Positions 59,474 to 64,000 of a stretch of DNA of 64,000 bases are shown here, one piece after another; within the stretch, counting starts at the first letter, position 1, and the number at the start of each line of letters is the position of its first letter. The notes beneath the pieces are model-generated. The model was given only the letters and a program-made list of their open reading frames with translations. It had not been told where the DNA came from and made no database searches. Source of the DNA: Gnetum montanum (taxonomy: Eukaryota; Streptophyta; Gnetopsida; Gnetales; Gnetaceae); assembly GCA_015680685.1 (NCBI GenBank), contig MNCI01014752.1, forward strand, positions 354,295-418,294. Direction: 5' to 3'. The translations under genes were made by a program, and so were the position numbers.

Positions 59474-60645
59474 TGTTAACCTTTTGGTATGTCAAAACCT
59501 TTAGGAAAATGGATAACAAGGATGTTTGTGTGGTTCCTATATTTATAGGGAAAGAACTTGGATTAAGACAAAAAGGACATCTAAGGAAGCTTCAACATGG
59601 ACAAACTCAAATCTCAACTCTAGTGCTTAGAAGGGAGAAGATGTCTTTAAGAAATAGTAGATGTTTTCCATCAAGTGAAGATATCTCTTAACAATAGTAG
59701 ATGTCTTGGATAAAGAATAGAAGGATTAGTGAAGACATCTTGAAAAAATAGCAGACGTCTACTATCAAGAAAAGATGTATCCCTGATGATGAAGATGTCT
59801 TGGCCAAGTTGAAGGTTTCTTAGGAGAAGGCATCTCTTAGAAATAGTAGACGTCTTGCTGGTGAAGATCTTATGAAGAAGATGTCTCCTCAAAGACATCT
59901 TTCTTATGGAGAAGACGTCTCTCCCAAATGAAAGTCTGGTGTAGAAAGATGTCTCAATCTTGAAGAAGACGTCTCTAGTAGCCATTGCATGAATTCCAAA
60001 GTGATTTCTGAAATATCAAGGCTATAAGAAGACTTCATTCTCTTAAGAAATATGCAAGTGTTAAATGTAATTAAGTGTCAACATCAAGCAATCATTGTGC
60101 AAATCATTCTATTATTCTTACATCTCATTGTACTATCTTGTGTAATATTGTAAGTGGTCAAAGTGTGATGTATCTCAAAGTACAAGGATCAAAAAAATTA
60201 GTTTCATCCTTTCATTATATTTTTTGTTTCTCTTTTGTTGCCCTATGGGGTTGATGCACTACTCTTGAAAAGGCATCATCCTTGAGCTTGTTAGGATATT
60301 GTAGGATTGAGTGTTGTTGTAGTGCCACAACACTCTAGAGTAGAGCTCAATTTGTAAACATTTTGGGATCATGGAAACCACATTCTAAGCATGTCTAGAC
60401 CTTGTGGGGTTGAGTGGATTCATAGTGCCAAATCACTTCGAAGCAGAGCTTAGAGTTGTACAGGGTGTGATACCCTTCAAATCACATTTTGAAAACAAAA
60501 ATTTTTAGAGGTGTGCTAGAAAAATACCCTCATAGTATGGACTACCCAAGTTAGGGAACCACATTAAAATCAGTGTGTGCTTTGGTTGATTAATTTTTAA
60601 CTAAAAAAACTCATTCACCCCCCATTCTAAGTTTAACAATCCTCA
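59474..60645 (+). repeat. 5' LTR of the copia element
   Basis: TGTTAACC to AATCCTCA, 1,172 bp. The left half (59,640-59,980) has more than ten copies of GAAGAYGTCT-like words, some as the palindrome AGACGTCT. The end, with a C-rich stretch before the primer site, resembles other plant copia LTRs. Confidence 0.7.
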
Positions 60646-60647
60646 AG

Positions 60648-60660
60648 TGGTATCGAAGCC
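60648..60660 (+). promoter_or_regulatory. Primer-binding site of the copia element
   Basis: TGGTATCGAAGCC, close to TGGTATCAGAGC, the initiator methionine tRNA site used by most plant copia elements. Two bases after the LTR. Confidence 0.75.
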
Positions 60661-60697
60661 TAGTACTCTTCTTCATCATCAACTTTAAGAGTGAATA

Positions 60698-61640
60698 ATG
60701 GAGGGGACATTGTATACAAAGCCACTCATGTTTGATGGATTCAACTTCACCTATTGGAAAGCTAGGATGCAAGGATTCTTTGAATCTATGGGGTTTGAAG
60801 TTTTGAAGTCTATCCTTCAAGGCTACACTTTGCCTGTCGATAGCTCCACTAGAACCATCAAGCCTTACAACGAATGGATACAAGAGGAGAAAGATAAGTT
60901 TATGTTTGACTCAAAACCAAAAATTGTTTATATTGCACTTTGAATAAATTTGAGTTTAATAGAGTAGCTGGATGTAAAATGACCAAAGAAATTTTGCAAA
61001 AATTAGAGGCTGCTTATGATGGAACCTCTATAGTTAAACAATCTAAGTTGCTAATTTTACAAAGTGAATATGATAAGATGAAAATGAGAGAAGGTGACAA
61101 AATAAAATAATACTTTTCTAGAGTGAATGATCTTGTTGTGGCTATTAGAGGTATTGGCAAAGATCTACCAAAGAGTGATGTCATTATTAAAATGATCAAA
61201 AAACTTTAAATAGAGTTTAGAACAAAGGTTACGATCATGGAGGAAATCAAATATTTTCTCTAAAATTTTAAGAGCTTGATAGTGCTCTCATTGCTTATGA
61301 AATGAATCTCATAAGAGAAGGAGCTATGCAAGAAAAACCCATTGCTCTAAAGACTACCTCCAAGGAGAAGGACCTCAATGTGCATGATGAGGGAAGTAAA
61401 GATGAGATTGCTTTTCTCTCAAGGAAGCTACAATGATTGATAACAAGAAGAAGTAAGGGGTCAAATCAACAAAGATTGAATTTGTTCAAAGGTAAAGAAA
61501 GAGGTAAAATTCTTTTATATTCTAACTTAGATTTATCTTTTATAGAATGTTGGGTTTGTGGAGGAAGAGGCCATATGACCTCCAAATGTCATAGCAATAA
61601 CAAGGTTCTACCAAAGAATAGATCCAATGATGTGAATTAA
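60698..61640 (+). pseudogene. copia gag
   Basis: ATG 37 bases after the primer site. Residues 10-25 read LMFDGFNFTYWKARMQGFFE, the N-terminal gag signature. After a small frame slip near 60,941 the UBN2-type region continues (AAYDGTSIVKQSKLLILQ, then YFSRVNDLVVAIRGIGK). A zinc knuckle CWVCGGRGHMTSKC (C-x2-C-x4-H-x4-C) is intact near 61,550-61,590. Stops and shifts elsewhere. Confidence 0.75.
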
Positions 61641-62205
61641 GAAAGACCAGCTTCTATACAAGTTTGGATGATGATGAGTAGAGTGAAGTGGAAGTAGTTG
61701 ACTCTGCCAAAGATTCTCAACTCATATGCATGGCTCTAATAGAGGAAGATTTGCCTCAAGATTCAAATGATCTACAAGGTAAACATGATGAAAGGTATAG
61801 TGAATTACGATAAGAGATTCTCATCCTTCATTAGTTAATTAGAACGGTAAAGAAATTTTTGAATAAAAAACTTGATGCGGTTCACATTGAGTTTAAAAAG
61901 GAAAATTTAGATATAAGAGCTGAGATTCAACAACTAACCCCTTTAAATAAGGATTACAAAAATTTTCTAGGAGAAATGCATGAAAGACAACCTAGGGAAG
62001 AAAGTGAAGAAGAAGTCTCTATAGAGGATACAAGCTTAAGCTCAAGCACCAACACAATCAGGTTTGGTAATTGTAAGGAGAATAATTTACTTGTTTGCAA
62101 AAATTATGGTAGTAAACAAAACCTTGATTATTCTCATGATTTTCAAAATAATATTGATTCTTGGCCTTGTCAAAAAGGTTCTGGTAAGGATATTTTGTAG
62201 ACAAT
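61641..62205 (+). pseudogene. Coiled-coil extension after copia gag
   Basis: A 113-codon frame at 61,859-62,200 is rich in Glu, Lys and Leu, with an acidic EESEEEVSIED block. A long helical segment after the knuckle is common in plant copia gag proteins of this kind. It may be part of the gag polyprotein. Confidence 0.5.
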
Positions 62206-64000
62206 AGCAACTAAAAATGAAAAGAAGTGGAGAATTGAAAATTTCCTCAAAGACACAAAGGATGTAATAAGTGATCAACAAGAACATAAAAAATTAGAGT
62301 CATCATAAAAAAGATCTAATGAAAAAGAACTAGAAGGTATGGAGGTACGTTATGATAGAGGACCTCATCTCAAACTTCATTAGTCTTCTTCTTCTCAATT
62401 ATAAGCAAGGTAAGTCAAGGTAAGTTTATATCTCCTTGCTTACTAAAGTCAAAATTGATTTTGATATATATGGAATGTTTTCTCTAGATCAGCACTTATT
62501 AGAAATTATTTAGGGGCTCTATTGATTTACTTAATTATGATATTTTCCTTTGCTTGGTGCAATTGGACTTATGAAAGTTTGTGGTGTGGCACTTAAAATG
62601 AATTTATTGATTTCTTATCATGTTGTTTAAAAGTTCTAAAACCATTGCATGTATTTCTTAGTTTGAATATCTAATGATGAACCATTCCTTGTTTCATAGC
62701 TCATTTCCTTTCGAATATTTAAGAAATTTTCTGATACTTTTGTTGATAATTCATCTTTTGAATTCTTAGATAGAATATTTTTTATGACTTAAAATGTATG
62801 GCTTCATGTTGAATCTTCATTATATATCTTGTGACAATGATTCTATGTTTACAAAGTTCATTATCCTTTAGAAGGTGTTTTTGGTACCTTTGACGAACTT
62901 CATAAGTCATTTAAGAAAAGGAGCTTTTCAAAAGAAATTATCATGTATGTGTGATGTTCATGTCTATTTTATTAGGATGATTTCTAAGGATTTAAATGTA
63001 TTTTACCAAGATTTGAGATGGTTTTGAATTTTCTCTGAAGACCTTAGTCTCCATACTTGTTCTTAGAAATTCTATGCAACTTGGAGATCCTAAAAGGCTT
63101 TAAAAGAGCATACTATAACTAAAATGGATGTTTCAAAAGATGGATCATTTATGCAAGGGAAGCCTGTACCTATCACCGTCTATCATCTAAGATGCCATTA
63201 GTGTAGGGAGAGTCCTTTGATGCTTTTACCAAAATACACTCAAATAGAAAAGGTTCATTTCTTCTCTCCCTCATTGAAAAATGCACAAAGAAAATCCTTC
63301 TCATCTAGTAACATTTAATGATTTTTTTATCTAAAGAAGATCCTTCTTGGTAGATGCTCCTAAAACTTTTATGACCTTACTTGTGAGCTATTTTGGTTAT
63401 ATTTCCTTTCAAGTACCTAAGATCCTTATTGCAAATAGGTGTTGAGTAGTACTCACATTTGAAAATCTTAAGAACTCTCATTGGTACTAGATACAGTGGT
63501 ACTAATTTCTTTTGGTAAGTCATGAGATATATATATAAATATATATAAATTTTTCATATTTATTTGGTTATAGTTTCACCTGTGACTCATTTAGCAAGAT
63601 TAAATAGATTTCTTGTCTTCTTTGGAGTTTTACAATCATCTATCTTATGTTAATTTGTGCTTCAAGTTATGGGGTGTTAGTTCCAATAATAAGCACTTAC
63701 AAGAAGAGTTATTTGGTCGTATCAAGACTATTTGTTTTTGTTTCTACGATGTAATTCTTGTTTTGTAAGCATGTGGAAAAATCATCTTTACTAAAGGCCT
63801 TGAGTTAAACCTTATTATATATTGTAATATGCTTAGTTTCAATCTAGAATTTCTATTTAATTGATTGATATGGCTCCTTGGTCTAATAATAGGTTTCTTA
63901 CTCTATAATATTCATTGTATGTCTTAGATTAGCTGTGTAGATGAAGGGCTACTCTTTGATAAAAAATATATTTATCAACCCTATGAAAGGAATAAGATAT
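62206..64000. other. Right end, no gene seen
   Basis: AT-rich sequence with no frame over about 65 codons and no pol motif that I recognise. An AT dinucleotide-like run (atatatataaatatatat) is at 63,529-63,548. Confidence 0.5.

Larger units (their letters stand above)
59474..64000 (+). mobile_element. Ty1/copia element, 5' part, runs off the window
   Basis: 5' LTR, initiator-Met-type primer site, gag with a CCHC knuckle and a coiled-coil extension. The insertion point in LINE copy 3 is exact. Protease, integrase and RT are not recognisable before the right edge, so either the element is non-autonomous or pol is eroded. Confidence 0.65.

Noticed and set aside
1-64000. tRNA, rRNA or other structured RNA genes
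   Set aside because: No cloverleaf A/B boxes or rRNA segments recognised by eye; primer sites only resemble tRNA ends.

Overview
This window is plant nuclear DNA from a large, repeat-filled genome. A gymnosperm such as a conifer is my best guess, but no diagnostic host gene proves it. It is AT-rich, and almost everything recognisable is a decayed retroelement. The one intact host-like gene is a single-exon, GC-richer kelch-repeat protein (11,208-12,374, minus strand).

Family 'alpha' is an Athila-like Ty3/gypsy retrotransposon with LTRs of about 0.85-1.04 kb, a decayed tRNA-Asp-type primer site, gag, protease, RT, RNase H and integrase. One copy has a further gene after integrase. There are six pieces. 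Copy A (1-2,620, +, 3' end only) sits inside the integrase of copy B (2,621-9,571, -). Copy C (19,501-22,270, +) is an extra-gene remnant plus LTR. Copy D (23,365-24,836, +) is an LTR plus the start of gag. Copy E (24,837-58,563, +) is the most complete. Copy F (58,564-58,758, -) is a scrap into which copy E inserted.

Family 'beta' is one 19.6-kb Tat-lineage Ty3/gypsy element (25,063-44,671, minus strand) inserted in the 5' LTR remnant of copy E. It has TG...CA ends, a 5-bp target duplication, 2.07-2.08-kb LTRs, a primer site and polypurine tract, gag with a C-x2-H-type knuckle, protease, RT, two RNase H domains and integrase.

Between beta's protease and RT lies the most interesting object in the window: a spliced gene in the opposite orientation (about 33,553-38,049, +). 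It has its own TATA box, a non-coding first exon, an ATG split by intron 1, and seven coding exons whose frame carries through about 1,041 codons without a frameshift. Eleven in-frame stops, seven of them TAG, and one apparently mutated splice acceptor break it. Arrays sharing a core AGTTTAA-GTCAT word lie beside it and downstream of integrase.

Other contents are a Helitron-like relic beside the kelch gene (about 13,380-15,030, -), three pieces of one LINE family (16,260-19,500 -, 22,271-23,364 +, 58,759-59,473 +), an unassigned 1.95-kb insert in copy E (about 55,193-57,145), and the 5' end of a Ty1/copia element (59,474 to the right edge). Three single-N positions are each flanked by duplicated sequence and look like contig joins.
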